From the NCBI GenBank assembly GCA_020441905.1, contig JAGRLG010000035.1:1-64000 (forward strand): DNA of 64,000 nucleotides, given 5' to 3'. How positions within the stretch are numbered: the first letter of the stretch is position 1; each line of letters opens with the position of its first letter. Source of the stretch: Rhodobiaceae bacterium (GTDB lineage: Bacteria; Pseudomonadota; Alphaproteobacteria; Rhizobiales; NORP267). The position numbers were made by a program, and so were the translations under genes. Below the pieces are notes generated by a model, which saw only the letters and a list, made by a program, of their open reading frames with translations, was not told the DNA's origin and did no database searches. Of the stretch, positions 44,075 through 52,368 are shown piece after piece.

Positions 44075-45145
44075 CTAGTCGTGCCCTTTGAGGCTCTTCG
44101 GCCCCAGCGGGTGATCGGCATGGGGATAGGGATGGTGCCCGTGGTCATGACCGTGATCGTGGCCGTGTCCGTGGTCATGTCCGTATCCGTGGTCATGTCC
44201 GTGGCCGTGGCCGTGGTCATGGTCGTGGTCGTGGTCGTGGTGATGATCTCCGCCAGCGGTGCCGATGCCCTCGACATGATGATGGTGGCTGGCCTGGGCG
44301 AGGCCGACCTCGCCCTCGAAGCCCAGCACCTGCTCGCGATACTTGCACAGCGCGCAGTTCATCAGATTGGCGCCGTTCAGGATCTCGTCGATGCGCTCGA
44401 GGAAGGTTTCGACCACCAGCGGGTGGTCGTTGAGATAGCCGGCCTTGACAAATTCGATCTGCGGATGGCGGGCGGCGACGCGGTCGGTGTGCTCGTAGAT
44501 GCGGTCGACCAGAATGCCGGTGAAGAGGAAATAGGGAAAGACGATGATGCGCCTGAAGCCGAGGCGCACCGCGCGCTCCAGCGCCGGTTCGACCAGCGGG
44601 AAGGTGACCCCGGAATAAGCGGTTTCGCCCCAGCCGAAGCCGAAGCCCTCCCAGAGCATGCGCATGACCTTCGCGACATTGGAATTGGCATCGGGGTCCG
44701 AGGCGCCGCGCCCGACCACCATGAGCAGGGTGTCGTGGCGGGCCACGCCGTCCCCCGCTTGCGCCAGCGCCTCCTCGATGCGGGCGGCGGCGGCGCGCAT
44801 CATGCGGGTGTCGGTGCCAAGCTCGCGGCCGTAATCGATGCGCAATCCGGCATGTCCGGCGGCATAGGTATTGAGCACCGAGGGGATGTCGTTCTTGGCG
44901 TGGCCGGCGGCAAACAACATGCCGGGCACGGCGAGAATGCGGGTGACGCCGGCGGCGCGCAGGGCATCGAGGCCGGTGCGGATGACGGGCGTGGCGAATT
45001 CCAGATAGCCATATTCGACCGGCATGTCGCCAAGGCGTGTTTTCAGCCCCTTGGCGAGATTGGCGAATTCAGCCACCGCGTTGTCGTCGCGGCTGCCATG
45101 GCCGCAGACCATGACGCCGAGCTTTTCATCCCTGCGCTCCGCCAT
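44075..45145 (-). CDS. cbiX: Sirohydrochlorin cobaltochelatase CbiX, long form with His-rich tail
   Basis: CbiX inserts cobalt into sirohydrochlorin early in the cobalt-early B12 route. The 356-residue protein has two class II chelatase halves (LGVMVCGHGSRDDNAVAEFA at the N terminus, TLLMVVGRGASDPDANSN in the second half). It has an M-x-C-x-x-C motif (M262, C264, C267), which holds an Fe-S cluster in CbiX-long proteins. The last 70 residues (287-356) hold about 27 His in HD/HG alternation, a strong metal-binding tail. The start is ATG 45145; the frame upstream is non-family. It is in one run with cobH-cobL-cobI-cobJ-cobM. Confidence 0.94.
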   Translation of the reverse strand: MAERRDEKLGVMVCGHGSRDDNAVAEFANLAKGLKTRLGDMPVEYGYLEFATPVIRTGLDALRAAGVTRILAVPGMLFAAGHAKNDIPSVLNTYAAGHAGLRIDYGRELGTDTRMMRAAAARIEEALAQAGDGVARHDTLLMVVGRGASDPDANSNVAKVMRMLWEGFGFGWGETAYSGVTFPLVEPALERAVRLGFRRIIVFPYFLFTGILVDRIYEHTDRVAARHPQIEFVKAGYLNDHPLVVETFLERIDEILNGANLMNCALCKYREQVLGFEGEVGLAQASHHHHVEGIGTAGGDHHHDHDHDHDHGHGHGHDHGYGHDHGHGHDHGHDHGHHPYPHADHPLGPKSLKGHD

Positions 45146-45161
45146 CCCCTCGGCCAATATC

Positions 45162-45380
45162 TTAAACGGTTTCGCGGCGGGCGGCGGCGCGGGCCTTGCT
45201 GCGGCGCTGTATGACGTAGTAGGCAGCCGCGCCGCCGGCGGCGGCGAGCGCGAGAGCAAGGCCGATCCAGTGCGAATGGGTTTCGCCGGCGGCATCGATA
45301 TGGCCCGGATGGGCATGCGCCATCATCGGGAACGCCGAAAGCCAAACGGCGGAAACGGAAATTTTTGCCAGAGAATTCAT
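45162..45380 (-). CDS. Small exported His-containing membrane protein
   Basis: This 72-residue protein has a signal-like first helix (LAKISVSAVWLSAFPMMAHA) and a short His-rich segment (HAHPGHIDAAGETHSHW). A membrane helix (IGLALALAAAGGAAAYYVI) and a basic tail (QRRSKARAAARRE) follow. The ATG at 45380 has a strong AAAAGGAGG 7 nt upstream. The HPGH start of the mature part recalls nickel/cobalt permeases of the HupE/CbtB kind, but the protein is too short to be one. It sits 16 bp upstream of cbiX, so a cobalt-handling accessory role is likely but inferred. It may belong to DUF6732. Confidence 0.8.
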   Translation of the reverse strand: MNSLAKISVSAVWLSAFPMMAHAHPGHIDAAGETHSHWIGLALALAAAGGAAAYYVIQRRSKARAAARRETV

Positions 45381-45555
45381 CAAGTGCCTCCTTTTGATGG
45401 CCTGTCGCGGACAGAATTCGCAACCCAAGGAGGCAGGCGTCGCCAAAGGATGGCGGCTTGCTTGACTTCCAGCAGCTCCGGGCTTGGCCCCCTGATTGGG
45501 TCGACCGCACCGGAATAGCTTTCAGTTCCTTGGGGTGGAACGCTGCTCGTTCTAT

Positions 45556-45570
45556 CGGGGAAATTCCCCG
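45556..45570. other. Perfect inverted repeat upstream of the cbiX run
   Basis: CGGGGAA (45556-45562) and TTCCCCG (45564-45570) flank one A, within the 249-bp gap between cobO and the small membrane protein gene. It could be an operator or the terminator of the cobO transcript on the minus strand, but there is no T-run. No riboswitch-like core was recognised in this gap. Confidence 0.4.
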
Positions 45571-45629
45571 CTCCTGTCTGTAGCGGATCGGCGCGGCACC
45601 GGCAACCGGCATCGCGGCGATTTCGGCAC

Positions 45630-46259
45630 CTAAAACTCGATGCCGACCTGGGCCTTGACCCCGGCGCGGAAGGGATGCTTGACCTGGGTCATGTCGGTGA
45701 CGAGGTCGGCGGCTTCGATCAGCTCATCCTTGGCATTGCGCCCGGTGACGATGACATGCATGCCCTCGGGCCGGTTCTTCAGCACCTCGACCACCTCGTC
45801 GATATCGAGATAGCCATAGCGCAGCACGATGTTGAGTTCGTCGAGCAGCACCATCTGGTAGTCGGGATCGGCGATCATGGCCCTGGCCTTGTCCCAAGCG
45901 GCCCTGGCGGCGGCGATGTCGCGCTCGCGGTCCTGGGTTTCCCAGGTGAAGCCCTCGCCCATGGCCTGGATGGTGACGAGATCCGGGAATCTGTCGAGGA
46001 CGAAGCGCTCGCCGGTTTCCCAGGCGCCCTTGACGAACTGGACGATGCCGATCCGGAAGCCGTGGCCCAGCGCCCGCATGACGAGGCCGAAAGCGGCCGT
46101 CGACTTGCCCTTGCCCTTGCCGGTATGGACGATCAGCAGTCCCTTCTCGATGGTCTTGGTGGCGAGGATCTTGGCCCGCGCTTCCTTCTTGCGCCGCATC
46201 TTTTCGGCGTGGCGGGCATTGAGTTCCTCTTCGCTCAGGTCGGCATGCTTTTCGTTCAT
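45630..46259 (-). CDS. cobO: Cob(I)yrinic acid a,c-diamide adenosyltransferase CobO
   Basis: CobO (BtuR/CobA type) adds the 5-prime-deoxyadenosyl group to cobalt. The 209-residue protein has the P-loop LLIVHTGKGKGKSTAAFGLV and the substrate-site phrases IGIVQFVKGAWETGERFVLD, MVLLDELNIVLRYGYLD and HVIVTGRNAKDELIEAADLV. The first 40 residues are a charged helix (EEELNARHAEKMRRKKEARA). Its start overlaps the cobN stop by 4 bp (ATGA), so it is the last gene of the riboswitch-led cbtB-cbtA-cobW-cobN-cobO run. Confidence 0.97.
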   Translation of the reverse strand: MNEKHADLSEEELNARHAEKMRRKKEARAKILATKTIEKGLLIVHTGKGKGKSTAAFGLVMRALGHGFRIGIVQFVKGAWETGERFVLDRFPDLVTIQAMGEGFTWETQDRERDIAAARAAWDKARAMIADPDYQMVLLDELNIVLRYGYLDIDEVVEVLKNRPEGMHVIVTGRNAKDELIEAADLVTDMTQVKHPFRAGVKAQVGIEF

Positions 46260-49200
46260 GGCTCCATCTCCTCGCGCGCGCCGGCGGCCAGCGCGCTCAG
46301 TTCATGGTAGGCGGCATTGGATTTCGGGGTCCAGAGATTGCGCGACAGCGCCTCGAGAAAGCGCTGCGATATTTCCCGCAATGCCGCCGGGTTGTTCGCC
46401 TCGAGGAAATCGCGCACTTCCTCCCCGGCGATGAAAGCCTCATAGGCGAGGTCGAAATGATCAGAGCGCACGGCGCCGGTGGTGGCGGCGAAGGCGAACA
46501 TATAGTCGAGCGTCGCCGCGATCTCGAAGGCGCCCTTGTAGCCATGGCGCATGACGCCGGCGATCCATTTGGGATTGACGACGCGCGATCGCATCACCCG
46601 GCCGACCTCTTCCTCCAGGGTTCGCACCACCGGGCGCTCGGGGCGCGAATGGTCATTGTGATAGACCGCCGGCCTTTGCCCTGAAAGGTGCTCGACAGCC
46701 GCGCTCATGCCGCCCTCGAACTGGTAGTAATCGTCGCTGTCGAGCAGGTCGTGCTCGCGGTTGTCCTGGTTGTGGACCACGGCCTCGATCTGCCCCAGGC
46801 GGCGGCGGAAGCCGTCCTCGTCGCGGGCACCGGCGGCGCCCGAGCCATAGGCATAGGCGCCCCAGTTGACATAGGAAGCGGCGAGATCGTCTCGGCTGTC
46901 CCACAGCTTCTCGTCGATCAAAGCCTGGAGGCCGGCGCCATAGGCCCCGGGGCGCGAGCCGAAAACGCGAAAGCCGGCGCGCCGGCGCGCATCCTCCGCG
47001 CTCAAGCCGCCGCGCTCAAGTTCCGCCGCTTCAGAGGCAATGCGCGCGGCAATGGGATTGTCGGCCTCGTCTTCCTCGAGGGCGGCGATGGCGCGAACGG
47101 CGGAATCGAAGAGGTCTATCTGGGCCGGAAAGGCATCGCGGAAAAAACCGGAGACGCGCAAGGTAACGTCGACGCGCGGACGGGCGAGCTTTGCCAGCGG
47201 CAGGATCTCGAAGCCGGTGACGCGCCAGCTTGCGCGGTCCCATTTGGGCGCCGCGCCGATCAGCGCCAGGCCTTGCGCGATATCGTCGCCGCCGGTGCGC
47301 ATGTTTGAGGTGCCCCAGACCGACAGGCCGAGGGATTTCGGGTAGGACCCGTGATCCTGGAAATGGCGCTCGACAAGGCGCTCGGCGGACTTGCGCCCCA
47401 GTGTCCATGCCGCCGGCGTCGGCACGGCGCGGTTATCGACGGAGAAGAAATTGCGCCCGGTGGGGAGCACGTCGAGGCGGCCGCGCGTCGGCGCGCCGGA
47501 GGGTCCCGGCGCCACGAAACGGCCATCCAGACCTTTGAGCACGGCGGCGATTTCATCAGGACCGCACTGGCGCAAGGCGGGGCGGATCTTTTCCTCGATT
47601 TCCGCCAGCACGGCGGCGCTGGCGGCCCAGCCCGGATCGGCGGCGGCCGATCCATCCACCAGCGCGGACGCCAGCGCCTCGAGGCGCTCGACGGTATCGC
47701 CCGCGGTGCGCCACGGACCGTCGGCCAGCGCGACGAGAATTTCCGGCCGCGGCCCCGGCCAGGGTGCGCCCAAGTCGCAGTCTAGGGGATCGAAGCCGTC
47801 GCATCCCAGGTCGGCGGCAAGCGCGCGGATAAGCGAGGCGTCGCCGTTCTCGTCAACCCCGCGCGGAACGCGGGTGAGCGCCACCAGAAGATCGGTCTCG
47901 AGGCGGTCTTGCGGCGCCTCGCCCAGAACATGCAGCCCGTTGCGGATCTGGGATTCCTTCAACTCGCAAATATAAGTATCGAGCCGCTGCAAAGCGGCAT
48001 CCTCGTCGGCCAGGCCGGAAATACCGGCATCCATGTCAAGGCCGGAGGAGCGGGTGAGGTCGAGGATTTCCTTGCGCAGCAGGTCTCGCCGGCGCGGGTC
48101 GAGGCCGGAGGCGAGATAATATTCGTCAATCAGCGCCTCGAGATCCTTCAGCGGGCCGTAGCTCTCGGCGCGGGTCAGCGGCGGGGTGAGGTGATCGACG
48201 ATGACAGCGCTATTGCGCCGCTTGGCCTGGGTGCCTTCGCCCGGATCGTTGACAATGAAGGGGTAGAGGTTGGGCAGCGGGCCGAGCACGGCCTCGGGGA
48301 AACAGTCTTGCGACAGCGCCACCGCCTTGCCCGGCAGCCATTCCAGATTGCCGTGCTTGCCATTGTGGACGACCGCCTGGGCGCCGAACTCATGGCGCAG
48401 CCAGAAGTAGAAGGCGAGGTAGCCATGGGGCGGCACCAGGGCGGGGTCGTGATAGGTTTCCTTCGGGTCGATATTGTAGCCGCGCGCCGGCTGCACCCCG
48501 ACCACCACATTGCCGAAACGGATGACAGCGAGGCGGAAGGCATCATCAGTGACGAAGGGATCGTTTTCCGGCGCGCCCCAGCGGGCGGCGATCTCATCGC
48601 GCACCCTTTGCGGCAAGCCTTCGAAATGGCGGCGATAATCGGCAAGCGGAAGGGTTTCGCCGCCGGCCCGCGCGCCGCCTGGCGCATTGGTCGGCCCGGC
48701 GGAGATGCGCGCCATGAGGGCCTTGGCATCGGCGGGAAGAGCGCCAAGGGCATAGCCGGCGCCGGCCAGCGCGTGCAGGATATTGACCGTGCTCGCCGGC
48801 GTGTCGTAGCCGACGCCATTGCCGATGCGGCCATCGCGATTGGGATAATTGGCGAGCACGATGGCGATGCGCCGCCGCTCCGGCGCGGCCAGCCGCAGCC
48901 TTGCCCATGACGCGGCCAGACCGGCGACAAAGGCGACGCGGTCCGGTTCCGGCGCATAGGTGACGATGCTGCTCTGGGTCGCCTCGTGGCGCACGGCATC
49001 GGCCTTGAAGGAGACGGCGCGGGAGAGAATGCGGCCGTCAAGTTCGGGCAGCACTACATTCATTGCCAGATCGCGCGCCGACAGCCCCTGCGTGCCCTTG
49101 GCCCAGGCCGCGCGGGAGGAGCCGGAAAAAACCGCCTGGAGCACCGGCGCATCGGGAATGCAGAGCGGGTTGTCGGCTGGATTCGTGCTGCCGACGGCAA

Positions 49201-50002
49201 AGCCGGTGGCGTTGAGAATGACTGAAGGCGCAGCCTCATCGAACAGGCGGGCCAGGGTCGCCGCGACCACATCGTCCTTGAGGCTGGTGACATAGAGCGG
49301 CAGGGCGTTGAGGCCCTGCCCGGCCAAGGCGGCGACAAGGGCGTCGACCGGGGCGGTGTTGCCGCCTTCGATCAGGGCCCGGTAGAAGGTCAATGCCGCC
49401 AGCGGGCGGCCCTCGCGCCAATAGGTCCGGATATCCCCGAGCGAGGGGCTGGACAGGCCGGGCCAGTAGATACCGGCCTTGAGCAAGGCCCGCGCCTCGG
49501 GCGGCGCCTCGCCGCGGCCAACAAGGTGGCCGCAGAATTTGAGAAAATTGCGGACGTTTTCCGGCCCCGGTTCGGCGAGATAGCAGCGCAGGATCTCGAC
49601 ATCTTCGCCGGCTAGCGTCGAGCGCGCCTGAAGCGCGGGATCCGCCTCGCCGCCGCCGGGCAGCACGGCGAGCCCGATGCCGTTATCACGGCAGGTATAT
49701 TCCAGCTGTTCGAGGCCATAGGCCCAATAGGCGGCGCCGCCGAGCAGACGCACCACCACCAGTTTCGCGCCCGAGACGGGGCTGCGCATGTAAAGATCGA
49801 CCGACAGATTGTGGCCCAGCGCCATGATATTGGCGAGGCGCAGCGAGGGGGCATCCGCCCCCAGCAAATCCTGCGCGCGGGCCAGGGCGGCAAGCTCGGA
49901 ATCGGCCGCCGAAAGAACGACGATGTCGCCCGCGCTCTGGGCAAGATCGACGGCTTCCGATCCATCGGCAATGACACCGCTCTGGGCGGCCAGGATATGC
50001 AT
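46256..50002 (-). CDS. cobN: Cobaltochelatase large subunit CobN
   Basis: CobN is the big subunit of the ATP-dependent CobNST chelatase, which inserts cobalt into hydrogenobyrinic acid a,c-diamide late in the aerobic route. The 1,248-residue length fits the family (about 1,275). Family phrases include NGVGYDTPASTVNILHALAG, HGKHGNLEWLPGKAVALSQD, FPEAVLGPLPNLYPFIVNDP and, near the C terminus, VVNPKWIAGVMRHGYKGAFE. The AAA+ partners CobS and CobT are not in the window and must be elsewhere if this works as CobNST. Upstream is cobW, 17 bp away. Confidence 0.97.
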   Translation of the reverse strand: MHILAAQSGVIADGSEAVDLAQSAGDIVVLSAADSELAALARAQDLLGADAPSLRLANIMALGHNLSVDLYMRSPVSGAKLVVVRLLGGAAYWAYGLEQLEYTCRDNGIGLAVLPGGGEADPALQARSTLAGEDVEILRCYLAEPGPENVRNFLKFCGHLVGRGEAPPEARALLKAGIYWPGLSSPSLGDIRTYWREGRPLAALTFYRALIEGGNTAPVDALVAALAGQGLNALPLYVTSLKDDVVAATLARLFDEAAPSVILNATGFAVGSTNPADNPLCIPDAPVLQAVFSGSSRAAWAKGTQGLSARDLAMNVVLPELDGRILSRAVSFKADAVRHEATQSSIVTYAPEPDRVAFVAGLAASWARLRLAAPERRRIAIVLANYPNRDGRIGNGVGYDTPASTVNILHALAGAGYALGALPADAKALMARISAGPTNAPGGARAGGETLPLADYRRHFEGLPQRVRDEIAARWGAPENDPFVTDDAFRLAVIRFGNVVVGVQPARGYNIDPKETYHDPALVPPHGYLAFYFWLRHEFGAQAVVHNGKHGNLEWLPGKAVALSQDCFPEAVLGPLPNLYPFIVNDPGEGTQAKRRNSAVIVDHLTPPLTRAESYGPLKDLEALIDEYYLASGLDPRRRDLLRKEILDLTRSSGLDMDAGISGLADEDAALQRLDTYICELKESQIRNGLHVLGEAPQDRLETDLLVALTRVPRGVDENGDASLIRALAADLGCDGFDPLDCDLGAPWPGPRPEILVALADGPWRTAGDTVERLEALASALVDGSAAADPGWAASAAVLAEIEEKIRPALRQCGPDEIAAVLKGLDGRFVAPGPSGAPTRGRLDVLPTGRNFFSVDNRAVPTPAAWTLGRKSAERLVERHFQDHGSYPKSLGLSVWGTSNMRTGGDDIAQGLALIGAAPKWDRASWRVTGFEILPLAKLARPRVDVTLRVSGFFRDAFPAQIDLFDSAVRAIAALEEDEADNPIAARIASEAAELERGGLSAEDARRRAGFRVFGSRPGAYGAGLQALIDEKLWDSRDDLAASYVNWGAYAYGSGAAGARDEDGFRRRLGQIEAVVHNQDNREHDLLDSDDYYQFEGGMSAAVEHLSGQRPAVYHNDHSRPERPVVRTLEEEVGRVMRSRVVNPKWIAGVMRHGYKGAFEIAATLDYMFAFAATTGAVRSDHFDLAYEAFIAGEEVRDFLEANNPAALREISQRFLEALSRNLWTPKSNAAYHELSALAAGAREEMEP

Positions 50003-50019
50003 CTTTCAAGCCTGTTCGG

Positions 50020-51060
50020 TCAGCCCGCAAGCCGGGCGGTGATCGCGGCGGAGTCGAGGCCCTTTTCGCCGATGACGACGAGCGAGGAGGTGCGCTCCTC
50101 GCCTCCCGCCCATGGCCGGTCGAAATAGGCCGACAGGCGCGGGCCGACGGCCTGGACGACGAGACGGGCATCGGCGCCGTCGAGGGCGACGAAGCCCTTG
50201 AGACGCAGGATATCATGATCGCGGATGGTGGCGGCGATGCGCGCCAGCAGTGCCTTACGGTCGTTCTGGAGGCCGAGCGCGACGACGAAGCTTTCAAAAT
50301 CGTCGTGATCGTGCTCCTCCTCGCCTTCCAGCTCGTGATGGGACTTGCGGTGTTCCAGGTCATCCTCGGCAGCGGCGGCGAGTCCGAGCAAGATATTGGC
50401 GTCTATGCGGCCGTTCTCGGCATGGACAAAGCGCACGCCGGGGCGGACCTCTTTCTTCAGGTCGGCCTCGATGCGGGCCAGCGACGGGGCATCGACCAGA
50501 TCGGCCTTGTTGAGCAGGACCATGTCGGCGGAGATGAGCTGGTCCTCGAACAGTTCATGCAGCGGGCTTTCATGGTCGAGGCTGTCGTCGGCGCGGCGCT
50601 GTGCATCGATGGCGCCTTCATCGGCGGCAAACCGGCCCTCGGCGACGGCCGCCGCGTCGACCACCGCCACCACGCCGTCGACGGTGACGCGGGCGCGGAT
50701 TTCCGGCCAGCCGAAGGCCTTGACCAGCGGCTGGGGCAGCGCCAGGCCGGACGTCTCGATGACGATGTGATCGGGGGCATGGTCGCGCTCGATCAGTTTT
50801 GTCATGGTGGGCAGGAAATCGTCGGCCACGGTGCAGCAGATGCAGCCATTGGCCAGTTCGACGATATCCTCGTCGCGGCACAGTTCTTCGCCGCAGCCCC
50901 TGAGCAGGCCGCCGTCGATGCCGACATCGCCAAACTCGTTGATGATCAGCGCGATGCGCCGCCCGCCGGCATTCTCCAGCAGGTGGCGCACAAGGGTCGT
51001 CTTGCCGGCGCCGAGAAAGCCGGTGATGACCGTTGCCGAAATCTTGGCGCCATTGGCCAT
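50020..51060 (-). CDS. cobW: Cobalamin biosynthesis GTPase CobW (metal chaperone)
   Basis: CobW belongs to the COG0523 G3E GTPases and is thought to deliver cobalt to the CobN chelatase. The 346-residue protein has the Walker A VITGFLGAGKTTLVRHLL (G14-T22), the metal-site motif GCICC in ELANGCICCTVADDFLP, ETSGLALPQP and the NKADLVD guanine motif. A CobW C-terminal domain (DILRLKGFVALDGADARLVV) and an acidic/His patch (EGEEEHDHDDFE) follow. It is directly upstream of cobN in one run with the cbtAB transporter. Confidence 0.97.
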   Translation of the reverse strand: MANGAKISATVITGFLGAGKTTLVRHLLENAGGRRIALIINEFGDVGIDGGLLRGCGEELCRDEDIVELANGCICCTVADDFLPTMTKLIERDHAPDHIVIETSGLALPQPLVKAFGWPEIRARVTVDGVVAVVDAAAVAEGRFAADEGAIDAQRRADDSLDHESPLHELFEDQLISADMVLLNKADLVDAPSLARIEADLKKEVRPGVRFVHAENGRIDANILLGLAAAAEDDLEHRKSHHELEGEEEHDHDDFESFVVALGLQNDRKALLARIAATIRDHDILRLKGFVALDGADARLVVQAVGPRLSAYFDRPWAGGEERTSSLVVIGEKGLDSAAITARLAG

Positions 51061-51079
51061 GGGGCGGAAAATTCCTCTG

Positions 51080-51763
51080 TTACGCGGGTTCAGACGGCGC
51101 GCAGCGGCTCAGTGTCCAACCGGTTGCGGCGCCGAGTACGAGCCAGAATATGGCGGCGGCGGCGAGCGAGGCGGCGGCATAATCGGCGGCGAGGCCAGCG
51201 GGAAAGAAGGCGGTGTGGCTTTCCGGCTGAGGGGCGCCGATGACATGGGGCAGGGCAATGAGGGCGATGCCGAGGGCGGAGAAAACCGGACCGCCCTTCA
51301 GGACCGTCAGCGCTCCGCCGGCGGCGGTCGCCAGCACCGTGCCACCCCACCATAGCTGGCGGCTCGCCAGATCGATTTCCGGCGCGCCGGGCAATTCCGG
51401 AGCCAGGCCGAGCGCCGGCGCCAGCGCCACGACAAGGAAGCCGGCAAGGCCCCATACCGCGCCGGAGCGCAACGTAACCGCCCGCCCCGAGAACAGGATC
51501 GCTGAAGCCAGCACAAGGGCAAAGCCCATGCCGGTGATCAGGTTGGCGCCGAGAGTCATGGCGGCGCGTTCCATGTCATCGAACACGCCCTGGGCGGCCG
51601 GCGCGGTTTCTGGCGCCGCGGCGGCCGCAGAACCCGGCACCGCGACCTCAAAAACCTCGGCCTGAAGGATAAGCGGCGTGACCTTGGCGAACTGAACCAG
51701 TGTGACCACCAGGCCAGCAAGAAGCCCGGCGAGAATCGCCGCAGACAGGACCCGCGATATCAT
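51080..51763 (-). CDS. cbtA: CbtA family cobalt transporter subunit
   Basis: CbtA is a predicted five-helix membrane protein that works with CbtB in cobalt uptake. The 227-residue product has the CbtA N terminus (SAAILAGLLAGLVVTLVQFA, then KVTPLILQAEVFE). Further helices include LITGMGFALVLASAILFSGR, AVWGLAGFLVVALAPALGLA and the last one near AIFWLVLGAATGW. An Ala/Pro-rich periplasmic-looking loop with AAAPETAPAAQG lies after helix 1. It is 9 bp after cbtB and behind a cobalamin riboswitch, as expected for B12-repressed cobalt uptake. Confidence 0.94.
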   Translation of the reverse strand: MISRVLSAAILAGLLAGLVVTLVQFAKVTPLILQAEVFEVAVPGSAAAAAPETAPAAQGVFDDMERAAMTLGANLITGMGFALVLASAILFSGRAVTLRSGAVWGLAGFLVVALAPALGLAPELPGAPEIDLASRQLWWGGTVLATAAGGALTVLKGGPVFSALGIALIALPHVIGAPQPESHTAFFPAGLAADYAAASLAAAAIFWLVLGAATGWTLSRCAPSEPA

Positions 51764-51772
51764 CGACCTGCC

Positions 51773-51952
51773 TCAGTGGCAGGGAAATGTGAAAGCGTGG
51801 CGCGTATCGTGGGCGGCGTCGTGGATGGCTTGCGGGCTGGCAAAGCCGACACCGACAATGAAGAACATGCCGAGCAGGCCGGACAAAAGGGCCGCGGCAT
51901 AGCGCTCGTTGATACGGGTAAGGGAAGAACCGGCGATATTCGACTTGAGCAT
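51773..51952 (-). CDS. cbtB: CbtB family cobalt transporter subunit (short gene)
   Basis: This 59-residue protein has one membrane helix (ALLSGLLGMFFIVGVGFA) and the His-rich CbtB C-terminal signature (AIHDAAHDTRHAFTFPCH). The five His and one Cys are taken as the cobalt-binding end. The ATG at 51952 has GGAGG shortly upstream. The gene is first in the riboswitch-led run, followed by cbtA after 9 bp. CbtB plus CbtA form a known B12-regulated cobalt uptake pair; transport has been inferred mainly from genome context. Confidence 0.93.
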   Translation of the reverse strand: MLKSNIAGSSLTRINERYAAALLSGLLGMFFIVGVGFASPQAIHDAAHDTRHAFTFPCH

Positions 51953-51971
51953 TACACCCTCCGTGTGCGCT

Positions 51972-51996
51972 CGTTCATGGGCCGGTCACATGAACG
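51972..51996 (-). promoter_or_regulatory. Hairpin between the cobalamin riboswitch and cbtB
   Basis: CGTTCATG (51972-51979) pairs perfectly with CATGAACG (51989-51996) 20 bp before the cbtB start. It lacks a T-run. It could be an expression-platform element acting on the ribosome site, but this is inferred. Confidence 0.5.
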
Positions 51997-52023
51997 CCGA
52001 TGGCGCCATGGGGCCGGAGGTGA

Positions 52024-52175
52024 CAGGTCTCCTGGCTTACGGGTCATCGATTTCGCGCCGGCCTTCCCGGTTGCCCAGTGGCGGTTGGGCGCGCATCTCG
52101 CCGTTCACAGTTGCGGGGGCAGCCACGGTCTTGGTCCCTGATGGGTACGCCGCACCGTGTTCCCTTTTAAGCCTT
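52024..52175 (-). promoter_or_regulatory. Cobalamin (AdoCbl) riboswitch of the cbtB-cbtA-cobW-cobN-cobO run
   Basis: On the minus strand the conserved elements appear in order: AAAAGGGAA-type start, GGTG, CCCGCAACTGTGA-like core (about 52105-52118), GCCACTG (the B12 box core, 52082-52076), CCGGGAAGGC (52070-52061) and GTAAGCCAGGAGACCTG (52040-52024). This is the standard order for B12 riboswitches. It lies 72 bp before the cbtB start, so expression of cobalt uptake and late chelation genes should fall when adenosylcobalamin is high. Confidence 0.95.
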
Positions 52176-52368
52176 CGAGCCGCTTGGCCCTCCGGCGCCA
52201 CCTAGGGGCCAGTGCTACACTATTGGACAAATCAGTCAATGGATTTGGTCAGAAAATAGCCATAGGCTGGGGGAAGATAGCCGGTGCGGACGGCAGGAAT
52301 GCAGCGGCGCGCAGACAGGCAAGCCCCGGTTCTCACCGCAAATCGGGGGGCGCAAGGCGGGAGAAGGG
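52176..52368. other. Divergent gap holding the promoters of the cbt/cob run and the Lon-like gene
   Basis: No gene is seen here. The stretch around 52215-52260 is A/T-richer and probably carries the minus-strand promoter of the riboswitch transcript (for example TTGACTGA-type bases near 52238). No clear pair could be fixed. The Lon-like gene starts at 52369 after GGCGGGAGAAGGG. Confidence 0.4.

Noticed and set aside
44130-44240. Minisatellite or CRISPR-like repeat near 44.2 kb
   Set aside because: The short GTGGTCATG-type repeats are the coding sequence of the His/Asp/Gly tail of CbiX; there are no spacers.
45381-45629. Second cobalamin riboswitch upstream of the cbiX run
   Set aside because: Searched by eye for the GCCACTG core and flanking boxes on the minus strand; none was present in the right order.
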